A stretch of 52,085 nt of DNA from Maribacter sp. 4G9. Its GTDB lineage: Bacteria > Bacteroidota > Bacteroidia > Flavobacteriales > Flavobacteriaceae. Position numbers and translations under genes: made by a program. Shown piece after piece: positions 34,357-43,477 of this stretch (positions within the stretch are counted from its first letter, which is position 1; every line of letters begins with the position of its first letter). Where the stretch lies: the NCBI RefSeq assembly GCF_002742265.1, contig NZ_MDGL01000006.1:1-52085 (forward strand). The letters run 5' to 3'. The notes below the pieces were generated by a model that worked only from the letters and a program-made list of their open reading frames with translations, made no database searches and was not told where the DNA came from.

Positions 34357-34376
34357 CCCTGAGCGTAGTCGAAGGG
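34357..34376. repeat. CCCTGAGCGTAGTCGAAGGG imperfect palindromic repeat
   Basis: A 20-bp imperfect palindrome whose arms CCCT..CGA.. and TCG..AGGG can fold back. The same motif is widely scattered in flavobacterial intergenic DNA. It lies in the spacer between the heptamer tract and the methyltransferase start. Confidence 0.6.
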
Positions 34377-34401
34377 AACAACGAACAACTAAAAACCTTG
34401 C

Positions 34402-35064
34402 ATGGCCACCAAAAAACCTAAAAAACCCTGGCCCACCAAGGCCGCCATGGAACAGATTTACGAACAGCACCTATGGGGCGGTGACCACCATATGTTTTAT
34501 TCGGGTGAGGGTTCGCATGACCCTAATTTGGTAAAACCCTATGCAACCGTCGTTTCTCGGTTTTTAAAGTCCTTTGAAACCCCATTAACGGTTTGTGATC
34601 TGGGCTGTGGCGATTTTAATGTAGGAAAGCAGTTAGCTCCGTATACCAAAAAATACATCGGTGTAGATATTGTAGAAAACCTCATCGACCACCATCAAAA
34701 TACCTTTGCGAGCGACAACATACGTTTTCAATGTCTGGACATTGCCCAAGATGAGCTTCCGCAGGCCGATTGTGCCATTTTAAGGCAAGTGCTTCAGCAT
34801 GTATCCAACACCGAAGTCCAACACATTGCACAAAAGCTATCAACCTACAAGCATATCATCGTGACCGAACACCTCCCGGAAGGCGATTTTGTCCCCAATC
34901 TGGATATCATTTCCGGTCAAGGCATCCGATTGAAAAAGCAAAGTGGGGTGGATTTATTGGCCCCGCCCTTTAATCTAAAAATAATTGAAAAAAACGTATG
35001 GTTGCGCCAACCTGTAGGGATTGACAAAGGCACTATCGTTACAGTACATTATGTCTTACGATAA
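34402..35064 (+). CDS. Class I SAM-dependent methyltransferase
   Basis: A 220-aa cytoplasmic protein with the Rossmann SAM-binding motif VCDLGCGDFNVGKQLA (about residues 64-79), acidic motif II YIGVDIVENLI, and a motif IV/post-IV region ADCAILRQVLQHVSN. An N-terminal basic segment (MATKKPKKPWPTKA) precedes WGGDHHMFYSGEGSHDP. The substrate cannot be deduced. It is convergent with the next gene with only 18 bp between the stops and no clear terminator. Confidence 0.85.
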   Translation: MATKKPKKPWPTKAAMEQIYEQHLWGGDHHMFYSGEGSHDPNLVKPYATVVSRFLKSFETPLTVCDLGCGDFNVGKQLAPYTKKYIGVDIVENLIDHHQNTFASDNIRFQCLDIAQDELPQADCAILRQVLQHVSNTEVQHIAQKLSTYKHIIVTEHLPEGDFVPNLDIISGQGIRLKKQSGVDLLAPPFNLKIIEKNVWLRQPVGIDKGTIVTVHYVLR

Positions 35065-35082
35065 GTCACAGCGGAAAATGAA

Positions 35083-35640
35083 TTAGTGATCCGTTTCAAC
35101 ATTCGTTCTAGGTCTCCTATTTAAAATGACCAACGTGAAAACATAGATGAGGACAATGGCAAAGGGAATGGCCACAAAACGATATTCGGGCAAAAGATAC
35201 CATAGGGCCAACACTACCGCAGTTCTGGTCGCCGTGTGAAAGATACCCACCCAATGCTTTACTATCCAGGAAAAGGGCAGCCACATAAGGCCCGTTAAAA
35301 TGCCTACGCTCAATGGTAAAGAGGTATAGTCTATCAGAAAAAAGGGTATGGCTATGGAATAGACCAGTACAGCTTGGGCAACGGTGAACATAAAGAGCGC
35401 ATCGAATTCATTTTTCGGTTTGCTTTTGTCCAAAAAATGCTCCCCCGTAAATTTGGATAGGAAGATTCCCAGATACACTATGCTTCCAGTACCGATAAAG
35501 ATTGACCAAACTGCGACTACAGGCGAAAAGAAGATACCACATAGACCAATGAGGAACCATACAATCAAACCAGCCAAGGGCGTGGCCATAAACTTTCCGT
35601 TAGAGAATTCAATGCGTTGTACTTCCAAGGTTCTTTTCAT
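35083..35640 (-). CDS. Multi-pass membrane protein, probable DUF7010 family
   Basis: A 185-aa protein with about six hydrophobic segments. It opens MKRTLEVQRIEFSNGKFMA and includes GILTGLMWLPFSWIVKHWVG and FHTATRTAVVLALWYLLPE, patterns I associate with DUF7010. The frame is open up to 35721, but the ATG at 35640 is preferred because a good -7 box (CAAATTTA on the plus strand, 35661-35668, giving TAAATTTG on the minus strand) lies just upstream and the N-terminus then fits the family. Function is unknown. Confidence 0.75.
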   Translation of the reverse strand: MKRTLEVQRIEFSNGKFMATPLAGLIVWFLIGLCGIFFSPVVAVWSIFIGTGSIVYLGIFLSKFTGEHFLDKSKPKNEFDALFMFTVAQAVLVYSIAIPFFLIDYTSLPLSVGILTGLMWLPFSWIVKHWVGIFHTATRTAVVLALWYLLPEYRFVAIPFAIVLIYVFTLVILNRRPRTNVETDH

Positions 35641-35660
35641 GGTAGGAAAGTTATTATAAC

Positions 35661-35668
35661 CAAATTTA
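35661..35668 (-). promoter_or_regulatory. -7 promoter element for the DUF7010-like gene
   Basis: The minus strand reads TAAATTTG, an exact TAnnTTTG, 20 bp upstream of the ATG at 35640. It supports that start over longer in-frame alternatives. Confidence 0.5.
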
Positions 35669-35762
35669 TGCAAAACAAGGGAAATGTCACGCATCCCAAA
35701 ATAGGCCGGTTTATTCCCCAAGCGTCAATTTATGCTACATGGATTTCTTTTAAAAAAAAGTT

Positions 35763-35784
35763 CCCCTCCCTGGTCAGGGAGGGG
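35763..35784. repeat. Perfect GC-rich hairpin
   Basis: CCCCTCCCTG (35763-35772), loop GT, CAGGGAGGGG (35775-35784): a perfect 10-bp stem in the 351-bp gene-free region 35641-35991. The neighbouring text (GGGGAGGG at 35804-35811) partly repeats an arm. It may be a repeat-family member or a structural terminator. Confidence 0.65.
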
Positions 35785-35826
35785 TGTTTCGCCTTGGCGT
35801 AATGGGGAGGGTCAGGTTTTCTTTCC

Positions 35827-35855
35827 GATACTTTTTCCATCGACGAAAAAGTATC
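35827..35855. repeat. Perfect 11-bp AT-rich inverted repeat
   Basis: GATACTTTTTC (35827-35837), loop CATCGAC, GAAAAAGTATC (35845-35855). It is followed by CAAAAAGA rather than a T-run on the plus strand. It lies in the same gene-free block as the GC-rich hairpin. Confidence 0.65.
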
Positions 35856-35931
35856 CAAAAAGACTTAGTTGAGAGCAGTGAACTAGCAATAGATTCTTCG
35901 TTCCACGGTTCTTCCCTCAAAAAAAATACGT

Positions 35932-36587
35932 GTCTTAGGCTACTCCCCCGCTCTACGCGCAGCGAGCAAGGTGTTTTCTTCCTGGGAATGTTTAATTATC
36001 CTCTGATAATATAGGTGGAAGGGGTTGTCGATCCCCAAATTTTGAGTTAATCATTTCAATCGCTAAAAACGTTTTTAACTTGTAAAAATATAACTCAAAG
36101 TCACTCTCAATTAAGTTGTCCAGCAAGATTCTAAATGTCGAGTCAGGCTGGTTTTCTTCTATTGCAACTGAATCTAACTCCGTGAGTATTCTTGTCCATT
36201 TTGTGGAATGGTTCACTTGATTATTCACACAGGCTTGAATTTGGGTTTTAATGGATTCGTTTACTTTATACCAAGGGTCTAGATCATAAAAGGAAATCAA
36301 AGAGTCAATTTGAAAATTTTTGTTAGCAAGAATCCTATTTAATAGTGTAATGTAACTTTTACCACTATTGTCCTGCAAAAGTTTACTTTCGATCAATAAG
36401 ATTTCGTAGTCATTGATGGCTTTTTTCAAATCATAATTTACGCCTTTGTAAATTTCATTTTGGCAATTAATGATTTGATTTTCAACCAAGTTTTTTTGTG
36501 CTGAACAAAAGCAGATTAGACCGATATAAATCAGTGTAAGAATATTTTTTTTCATAAGATGACAAAAAGTAGGGGTCTTAGGCTACT
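35932..36587. repeat. 13-bp direct repeats flanking the hypothetical gene at 35992-36555
   Basis: GTCTTAGGCTACT occurs exactly at 35932-35944 and again at 36575-36587 in the same orientation, 643 bp apart. The only gene between them is an AT-rich hypothetical. The arrangement resembles an inserted cassette bounded by a duplicated site, although no transposase or integrase is present. Confidence 0.6.
35992..36555 (-). CDS. Hypothetical exported protein
   Basis: A 187-aa protein with a clear signal peptide (MKKNILTLIYIGLICFCSAQ) and a mostly helical, Asn/Leu/Ile-rich mature part. It ends in the short Pro-rich tail DRQPLPPILSEDN. Two Cys residues are seen in the mature protein. Codons are markedly more AT-rich than the neighbours, and it sits between 13-bp direct repeats, both consistent with recent acquisition. 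No family is recognised and no function is proposed. Confidence 0.7.
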   Translation of the reverse strand: MKKNILTLIYIGLICFCSAQKNLVENQIINCQNEIYKGVNYDLKKAINDYEILLIESKLLQDNSGKSYITLLNRILANKNFQIDSLISFYDLDPWYKVNESIKTQIQACVNNQVNHSTKWTRILTELDSVAIEENQPDSTFRILLDNLIESDFELYFYKLKTFLAIEMINSKFGDRQPLPPILSEDN

Positions 36588-36595
36588 GTTTTAAA

Positions 36596-37012
36596 TTAAA
36601 GTTCCTTCACCATGTACATGGAACTGGAGGGACATATTTCGGAGAATTCCTTCGTATTCGAAATGGCCTTGGGAGCGGTAGACCGTTCCCTTACCTGAAA
36701 ACCATAGCGTTTAAAATAAGCATCGGCCGTAGTGGTCAGCAGGTGCAATCGCTGAATACCCTCCTTCCTGCTCTTCGTGCATAAGGCATTCAACAACTGT
36801 TTTCCAAGGCCTTTGCCCTTGTGGGAATCGGCAACGGCCAGAGAACGCAGCAAGCCATCGGTTCCATATTTCTCAATGCCAATGCACCCTATAATTTTTC
36901 CGTCCTGTTCCCTGGTAATGAATACCACGTTGGATTCTACCAAATCTTCAAAGGGAAGGTTGTTCGCCTGTAACAATTCCTGTATGGGTATTAGGTGCGT
37001 CAATGGGTTCAT
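36596..37012 (-). CDS. arsN2: ArsN2-type GNAT N-acetyltransferase
   Basis: A 138-aa cytoplasmic GNAT acetyltransferase. The acetyl-CoA binding motif is LRSLAVADSHKGKGLGKQLL (about residues 55-74). The C-terminal half has LLTTTADAYFKRYGFQVRERSTAPKAI and a Cys-containing EFSEICPSSSMYM, which together match arsenic-resistance N-acetyltransferase ArsN2 rather than a generic GNAT. Family members sit in ars operons and are thought to acetylate organoarsenicals. Here no arsR, arsB/acr3 or arsC adjoins it, so the arsenic role rests on family similarity alone. Confidence 0.8.
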   Translation of the reverse strand: MNPLTHLIPIQELLQANNLPFEDLVESNVVFITREQDGKIIGCIGIEKYGTDGLLRSLAVADSHKGKGLGKQLLNALCTKSRKEGIQRLHLLTTTADAYFKRYGFQVRERSTAPKAISNTKEFSEICPSSSMYMVKEL

Positions 37013-37365
37013 GACCGTAGTTTTAGTTTGGAACGTTCGTAATTATTTATTCATTCATTATGGCACCAAACCTAAGGCTTGGTAGTATTTTAATGGATTC
37101 TTTCTTGCTACGCGCGTCATCAGAAGGACATTCTAGTATATTAAACCGTTGTACACTTTAAAAATTATATATATAAATGTCAGTTCGAGTGGTTGATTTT
37201 CGATTTTTTTCATCGAAAATCAAGTGTATCGAGAACCTTTTGGGCCTTAAAAAGGTTCTCGATACAATTTTTCTTCATTGCATTGCGAAAAATCACTCGA
37301 ACTGACCCTTTGGTCACAATGACAGGTTCAAAATCCACAACGGTTTTTGTTATATTGCCACCAGC
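37013..37365. other. 353-bp gene-free region
   Basis: The only structure seen is the compound inverted-repeat element at 37179-37306. The rest is AT-rich, with a run of alternating AT at 37164-37176, and no convincing ORF or promoter. Confidence 0.7.
37179..37306. repeat. 128-bp compound inverted-repeat element (outer stem enclosing two hairpins)
   Basis: The outer arms are exact 13-bp complements: GTCAGTTCGAGTG (37179-37191) and CACTCGAACTGAC (37294-37306). Inside lie a 10-bp hairpin (37195-37204 with 37212-37221) and a 17-bp hairpin (37225-37241 with 37250-37266). All three stems are perfect. The element occupies the gap between the ArsN2 gene and the 3' end of the tricorn-type peptidase gene. 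It is short and carries no ORF. It resembles a MITE-like or REP-like repeat, with folding at the RNA level also possible. Confidence 0.75.
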
Positions 37366-40300
37366 CTACTTCACCTGTCCCATCAAAACCTCAATGGATT
37401 TTTCCAGTTGCTGATCACGGCCCTTTGCTATAACTTCAGGTTGATTTTTGACAAGTATATCAGGGTCGGTCTCATTATTTTCCATCCACTCCCCTGCCTT
37501 GTTCTTGGCACTAACGGGCACCACGCCCCAAACCCCGCCATTGGGCAAACGTTCCCAACCGGCAAAGCTACAGGTCCCCGGAACGGGCATTCCCACCGTT
37601 GTCCCTATTTTTAATTCAGTATACCCACTGGCAAAGCAGGAACCATCACTGTACATGGATTCATTATACATGGCCAAGGTTGGCTTGGTCCATCTAGAGG
37701 TAGGTTCTCCCCCAACGACCCGGTCCTCTGTTTCGTAGGATAAAAATGGCACTCCGGTAAAGAACATGGCCAAATCGGCCACCAAATCGCCACCGCCGTT
37801 AAAACGGGTATCCACGATCACGCCCTTTTTATCAAAAAACTTGCCCATCATTTCCTCATAGATAGATCGGTACGGTCCGTCGCTCATTCCTGGAATATGG
37901 ACATAGCCCAGGGCGCCATTGCTCTTTTCCTTGACTTCCTTTTCGTTCATCTCCACCCAACGGTCGTACAGTAGTCCGGCTTCCTCATTTAGGGAAATAG
38001 GCTTTACGGTAATCTGCTTGCGAACATTGTTGTCACCAACAAGGTCCAATAACATGAATTCACCTTTCTTCCTATTCAGGTAACTGGCCACATCCCTTGC
38101 AGGCACTATGGTTTCCCCGTTTATTTTTTCTATGATCATCCCTGGCTTTAGATTAAAATTGGCCTTGTCCAACGGTCCGCCCTTAATGATTTCCGCAATT
38201 TTGATTCCGTTGCCCGTATGTTCATAATCCATAAAAATACCCAAGGAAGCGGTTTCATCGCCATTATCGATAGTATCGCTGTAACGGCCCCCGGCATGCG
38301 ACACATTGAGCTCGCCCAACAGTTCCGAGATCATTTCCGCAAACTCGTAGTCATTCCCAATGTAGGGCACGTATTTCTCATATTCTGTTCGCATGGCCTT
38401 CCAATCAATTCCATGGAAGTTGGAATGGTAGAAAATACCATTGGTGCGCAACCAAATATGATCGAACATATACCTACGTTCCGCATCGGCATCCAATACC
38501 ATTTCTGATTTTAGCTTTACCGGCTCCTTCTTTCCGGCCTTTACGTCAATTTTAGCGATGCTTCCATCGGCCATCAAATACAGGTTTTCCTGCTTTTTGT
38601 CCCATTGTAGACTGCCGCTTTTGGCCCCCAACGTTACCAATTTTTTGGTCTCCTTCGTCCGTATTTCAGTTTCCCAAAGGTCTAGGTCCTCCTCAAAACG
38701 GGTCAGGTAATACAGTTTTTTCCCATCCTTGGACAACACGGCATCGCTTAATTTGGAGGAGTGTATGGTGAGTCGGGTCTTACGGTCTTCTGTACCATTC
38801 AAATCGAATTTCAAAGGCTTTACGGGTTCCTCCTTCTTTTCCGCATCCTTTTTCTTTTTCTTGGTATCGTCCTTGTCCTCCGCCTTATCCTCATCCTTTT
38901 TATCGCCTTCCTCGATCAATTTCATTAAATCGTATTCCTCTTTGGACAGATTGAATTGATCCCAAGCATCTTGGGTTAGGAACATGGTATACACATCAAA
39001 TTCCGACTGCCCACTGGTGGCATAACTTTTAAGTCCGTTTCTGTTGCTAAACCAAATAATTTGATTGCCCTCCCCTATCCATTTGGGCTGCATGTCGTAA
39101 TACCCGCTTTCGGTGAGGTTTTTTCGGGTCTTCCCATCTGCGGAAATCAGTAAAATCTCACTGTTGCTCAAGGATACGCCCCAATCCACCAAAAGCCATT
39201 TACTATCCGGACTCCATTGGTAGTATTTGTCGCCGTCCGAGAAATGGTACAATTCCTTGGGCGTCAACAGGGTTACTGTTTCATTTGTTTTTAAATTTTT
39301 GACTTTCAAGGTTCTACGACCTTCAATATAGGCTATCAGGTTACCATCGGGTGAAAATTCTGGTAGATATATATCAGTACTGTCGGTTACCAAGGTATCT
39401 TCCCGAACCAAGGTAGATGCAAAAAAGTAGGGCTCTTCCTTACGTTGCTTAACGGTCTTAAAAATGGACCATTTTCCATCTCGCTCGCTGGCGTATGCAA
39501 TCGCATTACCATCCGACGAGAATTTCACAAAACGTTCCTGCTCCGGTGTATTGGTGAGCCGTTTGGTCATACTACCATCTACCGATGTGGAAAAAACCTC
39601 CCCACGGCTAATAAAGGCGATTTCCTTTCCGTTGGGCGAAATATCCATTTCCCTAACCCCGCCGTTGACGGACACATATTCCACGGTATTATCCGCCGAT
39701 TGTGTACGGACTATGATATCCACTTTTTGCGGTTCGCTGCCTTCCTCAAAAGAATAGAGTTCCCCATCGTAACTAAAGGCCATGGTTCCGTTTCCAATGC
39801 TCAAGAAACGTACAGGATGCGTTTTAAACTCGGTCAGCTGCTCGTTGGATACGGGGTTCTCCAAATTAAGTTTATGCACATTAAAGGTGCCACTCGCCTC
39901 GCTCAAATAGTATGTGGATTTACCGTCCGCACCAAAGACGGGATTACGGTCTTCCCCTTTAAAAGTGGTAAGCATGGTATGTTCACCGCTCTTCGTATCA
40001 TATTTCCAAATATCCCTTGTTATGGCCGATGTATGGTGTTTTCTGAACGTATCCTCAAAACCCTTTTTATCATGGTAAATCATTTGGGTGCCATCCGTAT
40101 GTACCTGCACATCCTCCGCGGGAACGGTGAGGACTTGGGACACCCGACCTGCGGTAACCGGCACGCTGTACAGTTCCGGTTGCCGACTCAAAGGATATTG
40201 GCGATGTTGTACATCATCCTGTCTTGCCGCTCCAAAAATCACACTCTAATCATCCGCAGAAAACGAATAAGGTGTCTCATCATTGCTATGGAAGGTTAAC

Positions 40301-40608
40301 CGGGTTGCCTCACCCCCTTTGGCGTCCATGACATACACATCAAAATTCCCAAAGCGGTTCGAGGCAAAGGCCAAAGAGTCCCCATCCTTGCTCCAAACCA
40401 CATTGTAATCATGGGCCTTATGAAAGGTGAGCTGTTGGGCCACACCACCGTTCTTGGGCACCCTGTAAATATCCCCTTTATAGGTAAAGGCGATGGTATT
40501 GCCGTCTGGTGATATGGCGGGATAGCGAAGCCATTTAGGATGCTCTTGAGCGACTGCACCTAGGGTAAAAACGAACGATAAAATAAAAAAGGACAGATGG
40601 TTTTTCAT
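37366..40608 (-). pseudogene. Tricorn-type S41 peptidase gene with one internal TAG
   Basis: Read through a single TAG at 40246-40248 (codon 121), the frame is continuous for 1,080 codons, the normal length for Bacteroidota tricorn-like proteases. The front has a signal peptide (LSFFILSFVFTLGAVAQ) and the first propeller repeats, e.g. WLRYPAISPDGNTIAFTYKG, and stops after YSFSADD. Translation would resume as SVIFGAARQDD, with more propeller blades, a charged Lys/Asp-rich linker (about residue 445), a PDZ domain (about 735-800) and the S41 core with TRFNGGGDLVADL and SDGSCFASGY. Nothing else is damaged. As written it yields a 120-aa exported fragment. The rest could be started only from internal codons such as GTG 40242, without a signal peptide. 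Confidence 0.85.
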
Positions 40609-40735
40609 GCTTGGAATTTAATCGCGCCAAGATAAGTAAAAAGTGTATGAACGGAATCAAAATTTGTATATCCGGCAGAGAATCCAGGATGGCTTTGCAA
40701 ATTGTTCCTACTTTAGCATCCAATAACGCTATACC

Positions 40736-41326
40736 ATGGATGAAAAGACCTATTGGGACCAACGCTATGAAACCGGTGAAACCGGCTGGAACATTGGCTA
40801 TCCTTCCACGCCTATCAAGGAATTTGCCGATCAACTGAATGATAAACAAATAGCCATTCTAATACCCGGTGCTGGCAATGCCTATGAGGCCGAATATCTG
40901 TATGGGCAAGGATTTAAAAACGTTCATGTGTTGGATATTGCTGATGTGCCACTGAAAAGTTTCAAAAAAAGAAACCCGCATTTTCCCGAAGCTCAGCTTT
41001 TAAACGAGGATTTTTTTACGCACAAAGGAGCATATGATTTGATTCTGGAGCAGACCTTCTTTTGCTCCCTTGTTCCTACCGATGAGAACCGAAGCAATTA
41101 TGCGAGGCAAATGCATCGATTGCTAAAACCCAAAGGAATTTTGGCCGGGGTCTGGTTTAATTTTCCCCTGACGGGCAATATGGAAAAACGACCTTTTGGT
41201 GGAAATAAGGAGCTATACCTCAGCTATTTGGAACCTTATTTTAAAACCATCACTTTTGAATCGTGCTACAACTCCATTCCGCAACGACAAGGAAACGAGC
41301 TTTTTGGGATATTTGAGAAAAAATAG
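40736..41326 (+). CDS. Thiopurine S-methyltransferase-family SAM methyltransferase
   Basis: A 196-aa cytoplasmic methyltransferase of the TPMT type. It opens with YWDQRYETGETGWNIGYPSTP, followed by ILIPGAGNAYEAEYL (SAM site), VHVLDIADVPLKSF, and YDLILEQTFFCSLVPTDE. These residues are the usual TPMT signature. Bacterial members methylate small thiol or selenium compounds, but the substrate here is unknown. It is divergent from the S41 gene with a 127-bp spacer. Confidence 0.88.
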   Translation: MDEKTYWDQRYETGETGWNIGYPSTPIKEFADQLNDKQIAILIPGAGNAYEAEYLYGQGFKNVHVLDIADVPLKSFKKRNPHFPEAQLLNEDFFTHKGAYDLILEQTFFCSLVPTDENRSNYARQMHRLLKPKGILAGVWFNFPLTGNMEKRPFGGNKELYLSYLEPYFKTITFESCYNSIPQRQGNELFGIFEKK

Positions 41327-41480
41327 TCCCCTTGGTAATTTTCTTTTTCCTGATAAAGCTAAGTTCAACAAGGTTCCGGTTCGCGCTCCCACACTTTTCC
41401 CTTATCTTTAAACAAGTCTATTAAATTAATAGCCTCTTATGCTTAAAACATTTTGTTCATCAACCTAAAAAACACATCCC

Positions 41481-43388
41481 ATGAAAAGAATTGTATTGCT
41501 TTTTGTAGTTGCATCGCTCATTTGGAGCTGCAAAAACGAACCAAAGGAAACCGTCCAAACCCAACAGATAAAGTCCTACACCATTGAACAAATGATGGAT
41601 AACGAGGCCATAAGTGGCGGAAGTTTTTCGCCGGACAATTCTAAACTTCTAATTTCCAGCAACCGCTCCGGGATTTATAATATGTATACCGTTCCCGTGG
41701 ATGGAGGTGAAATGATGCCCATAACCCAATCTGACAGTTCTTCGGTATTCGCTATTTCCTATTTCCCGAAAGATGAGCGCATGCTCTTTAGCATGGATGG
41801 TAATGGTGATGAAATCTATCACATATTCATTAGAAACCTCAATGGCAGCGTTACCGATCTTACCCCGGATGAAGGGGCTAGGGCCGGCTTCCATTCTTGG
41901 GCGGAGGACAAGAAAAGTTTCTTTTTTACTTCCAACAAAAGGGATTCGCGATTTATGGACTTGTACCAGATGGATTTTCTGGACTATACACCAAAACTGA
42001 TTTATAAAAATGATGAAGGGTACGATATTGGGAATTTAAGCGACGACAAAAAATATCTTTCGCTCTCAAAATCCATAAACACCAACGATTCTAACCTGTT
42101 TTTATATGATTTACAGGCCAAGACCCAAACCCAGATCAATACTGAACAAAGTGCGAATAGTAGTCAGGATTTTTCACCGGACAATAGTGTCCTTTACTAT
42201 ACAACCGATTTGGGCAACGAATTTTCCTATTTGATGAAATACGATATTGCGACCGGAGAACGAACCAAGGTCATGGAGCGGGATTGGGATATTATGGGAA
42301 GCTATTTTACTGAAAATGGCACCTATCAAGTAACGTATATCAACGAAGATGCAAAGAATACCATTGAGGTGATGGAAACGTCCACGGGGAAAAACATTGA
42401 ACTTCCCTCCTTCCCCAATATGGATATCACCAATGTAGGTTTCTCCGATGATGAAAAATGGATGCGTTTGTATGCAGGAGGCTCACAAACCCCGAGCAAT
42501 TTATATGTCTATAATTTGGAAACCAAAGAAGTCAAGCAATTGACCCATGTACTAAATCCAGAAATAGACCAGGACGACTTGGTTACGGCAGAAGTAATTC
42601 GGTACAAATCCTTTGACGGATTGGAAATTCCGGCCATTTACTACAAGCCGAAACAGGCTTCGGCAGATAGCAAAGTGCCAGCTTTGGTTTGGGTCCATGG
42701 AGGTCCGGGAGGGCAATCCAGACAAAATTTCAGTTCTTTTATCCAATATTTGGTCAATCATGGATATGCCGTTTTGGCCGTGAACAACCGTGGAAGTAGT
42801 GGCTATGGAAAATCCTTTTATAAAATGGACGACCTAAACCATGGCGATAAGGATCTTAAGGACTGTGTGGAAGGCAAAAATTGGCTGGCCACCCAACCGG
42901 AAATAGATGCCGAAAAAATAGGAATTATTGGAGGTTCCTACGGGGGGTATATGACGATGGCCGCATTGACCTATACTCCAGAGGAATTTGCGGTAGGCGT
43001 GAATCTTTTTGGCGTCACCAACTGGATCAGGACTTTACGAAGTATACCGCCCTGGTGGGAATCCTTTAAGGATGCGCTGTATTTGGAATTGGGTGATCCC
43101 AATAGTGCGGATTCCGTACGTCTCAAGGCCATTTCGCCCTTGTTCCATACGGACAAGGTTACCAAGCCTTTAATAGTGTTGCAAGGCTCAAAAGATCCTA
43201 GGGTCCTCTAGGTAGAGTCGGACGAGATTGTTGCCGGGGTCAAAAAAAATGGGGTTCCTGTAGAATACGTACTTTTTGAGGACGAAGGACACGGATTCGT
43301 AAAAAAGGAAAACCAGATAGAGGCGTATAGCAGGGTGCTTCAATTTTTGGATGTCCATTTAAAGGGAGATAAAGGAACGCCCATTGAA
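41481..43388 (+). pseudogene. S9 (DPP4/prolyl oligopeptidase-like) peptidase gene with one internal TAG
   Basis: A lipoprotein-type signal (LLFVVASLIWSCKN) precedes a beta-propeller (about 40-360) and an alpha/beta-hydrolase domain. Catalytic Ser486 lies in GGSYGGYMT and Asp572 in LQGSKDPRVL. Codon 577 is TAG (43209-43211). The same frame then reads VESDEIVAGVKKNGVPVEYV and EDEGHGF with the catalytic His604, and closes at TGA 43386-43388. The prematurely ended 576-aa product lacks the active-site His and should be inactive. Apart from the single stop codon the gene looks perfect, so the change is recent, suppressed, or an error. Confidence 0.88.
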
Positions 43389-43477
43389 GACGGAGAAACC
43401 ATGGAAAGCGATTTATAAAATAAAGGTCTATTAATCATGCTATTTAAAAAATTAAAACAAAAGGTATTTTACAACAT

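Noticed and set aside
34280..34534. Short frame reading through the CCCTGAGCGTAGTCGAAGGG repeat (peptide with PERSRR)
   Set aside because: This is the well-known spurious translation of the repeat. It also overlaps the methyltransferase start.
39445..40299. 284-codon open frame on the plus strand inside the S41 gene
   Set aside because: It is antisense to a clear propeller-coding frame, has no family signature and has a composition typical of a shadow frame.
6215..43388. Reassignment of TAG or TAA to an amino acid in this organism
   Set aside because: Many well-recognised genes here end normally at TAG or TAA (thiolase, M1 peptidase, TPMT-like protein, purL), so a global code change is not tenable. 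Local suppression or mutation remains possible.
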